Assembly: GCA_028276315.1 (NCBI GenBank)
Contig: JAPYWP010000001.1
Location: forward strand, 1-32,208
DNA: 32,208 nt
Direction of reading: 5' to 3'
Origin: Minisyncoccota bacterium
GTDB taxonomy: Bacteria > Patescibacteriota > Minisyncoccia > UBA6257 > HR35
A program made the position numbers and the translations under genes. The notes under the pieces are model-generated. The model was not told the origin of the DNA. It ran no database searches and was given only the letters and a program-made list of their open reading frames with translations. Positions within the stretch are counted from its first letter, which is position 1, and the number at the start of each line of letters is the position of its first letter. This document shows positions 31,091 through 32,208 of the stretch, piece after piece.

Positions 31091-32208
31091 TTATTCTTCA
31101 TACGGCACAAATTTGCCGTTTTTTATTGTTTTAATTTATCTGCAAATTTCTTTAAAACTTTCATTATCAAACTGAACCACACGAAGAGGGTATATTACAT
31201 CTCTATTTTGTTGAACTCTACTAGAACCTAAAACTCCAGAAAAATTTTTTATTTCCGATAAACCCTTTTTTACTCCCTCTGTAGTATAACCATATTTTTC
31301 TATAGCGGATTTTAACATATATATTGCATCATAAGTAAACGCACTAAATGAGTTGGGCACTTCACCATACCTTTTCTTATACGATTCTATAAATTTAGAA
31401 ACTATGGGGTCACTACTAGAAGCATCAAACAACGTAGCAGTATAATATACACCATTTGCTGCTTCTCCTGTAGCTTTCAAATGCGCTGGTAGAGCTAACG
31501 CAAAATAAGCAAAAATAGGAATTTTAATATCTGCTTCTCTTAATTGTTTTATTAGTAAAGCTCCGGAAGAAGTATATCCTGAAATATATACTCCTTTTGA
31601 ATTAGAATATTTAACTTTTGTAACAATAGTTCTAAAATCAGTATCTGATTTTCCATATGCCTCTTTTATTACTAACTCACCTTTAAATCTATTTTCAAAA
31701 GCTTTCAAGGCAGAAACCCCAAACTCATCATTAACATATAAAAATGCTAATTTATCTATTTCTGGAAATTTATTTTCTAAACAAGATATCATAGTATTTG
31801 CATCGTCATTTTCGTTAGGAAAAAATCTAAATGCGTATTCACTTCTATCTGTAATTCCAGGTAGGGCAACAGCAGTTAATAATAAATTTATTTTTTTCTC
31901 GTTAGCAATTGGAATTAATGCATTTGAAACACCGCTTCCAAAAACAACTACAGCATAGACACTTTTTTAGTATTAACTATTTTATTAAATGCTGAAACTC
32001 CTTCTGCTGGGTCATTTTTAGAATCATCGTATATTACTTCTATTTTTCGACCATTTACTCCTCCATTAGAGTTAATTTCATCAATAGCTAAATCAATGCC
32101 ATTTTTTTGATATATTCCATTAGGAGCTGCACTTCCAGTTAATGGCAAAATTGCCCCAATCTTAATTGGTTCTTTTTCTGTAATAGAAGTTTGTTTTTTA
32201 CCAACTCC
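31091..32208 (-). pseudogene. LivJ-like substrate-binding protein, damaged copy 2 (5' end outside window)
   Basis: Paralogue of the 27227-28353 gene: the linker GVGKKQTSITEKEPIKIGAI, then LPLTGSAAPNGIYQKNGIDL and INSNGGVNGRKIEVIYDDSK match it closely. The frame is open to the right edge, so the anchor is outside. Two lesions are seen. At about 31958-31968 the frame shifts: either one A is missing from a run of six, or GT is duplicated, between VNTKK and VYAVVVFGSGVSNALIPIAN. At 31136-31138 an in-frame TAA interrupts FKEICR and the true C-terminus IKTIKNGKFVPYEE, whose natural stop is at 31091-31093. The piece between lesions (about 270 codons) is intact. Confidence 0.85.

Noticed and set aside
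31102..31124. Terminator-like hairpin (ACGGCA/TGCCGT plus T6) on the plus strand
   Set aside because: No plus-strand gene ends here, and on the minus strand the same bases encode the conserved C-terminus NGKFVPYEE of the damaged binding protein, so it is coding sequence.

Overview
The window is strongly AT-rich, very compact DNA from a bacterium with a streamlined genome. Short subunits (RpoB about 1059 aa, RpoC about 1186 aa), dispersed ribosomal-protein operons, almost no Shine-Dalgarno sequences, apparent leaderless starts and many 1-14 nt gene overlaps suggest a Patescibacteria (CPR, Parcubacteria-like) genome. That placement is an inference; no 16S gene is present. TGA does not interrupt any housekeeping gene and serves as a stop, so the code looks standard.

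Layout: 1-1077 is the 3' part of ftsH (+). A tRNA-Ile(UAU) (-) is squeezed between the ftsH stop and the rpoC stop. rpoB-rpoC (-) follow, with a consensus promoter at 7975-8002. Next come a small membrane protein with its own promoter, the window's one strong Shine-Dalgarno and a terminator, and then recG with two unknown small genes. At 11368-12019 two structural RNAs lie in tandem: tmRNA (ssrA) and RNase P RNA (rnpB). The run tuf-rpsJ-rplC-rplD-lemA-PEBP-M16 protease (-) looks like one operon. Divergent from tuf is rpsF-ssb-rpmB (+), in which an L28-type zinc protein takes the place usually held by rpsR. A second ribosomal run, rpsS-rplV-rpsC-rplN, continues into rmuC and gap (-). Two tiny membrane-protein genes (+) lie at 22217-22478. 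Then come parB-mutM-rplI (-), lepA (+), and a nickel superoxide dismutase gene with its maturation peptidase (sodN-sodX, +).

From 27227 to the right edge the window is accessory. Two paralogous, damaged LivJ/Peripla_BP_6-type substrate-binding protein genes flank two toxin-antitoxin modules (mntA-hepT and abiEi-abiEii), and a 23-codon remnant of a third binding-protein gene lies between the modules. All are on the minus strand. The binding-protein copies carry frameshifts and an in-frame stop, whereas all the housekeeping genes read through intact.

The observations most worth pursuing are: (i) a repeated TATAAT-N6-8-ATG arrangement that predicts leaderless mRNAs for parB, lepA, rpsF, sodN and abiEi; (ii) a tmRNA with four well-formed pseudoknots but an apparently minimal tag frame (Ala-Val-Ala-stop); (iii) convergent gene pairs that share one TTAA as both stop codons; and (iv) the binding-protein/toxin-antitoxin mosaic at the right end.
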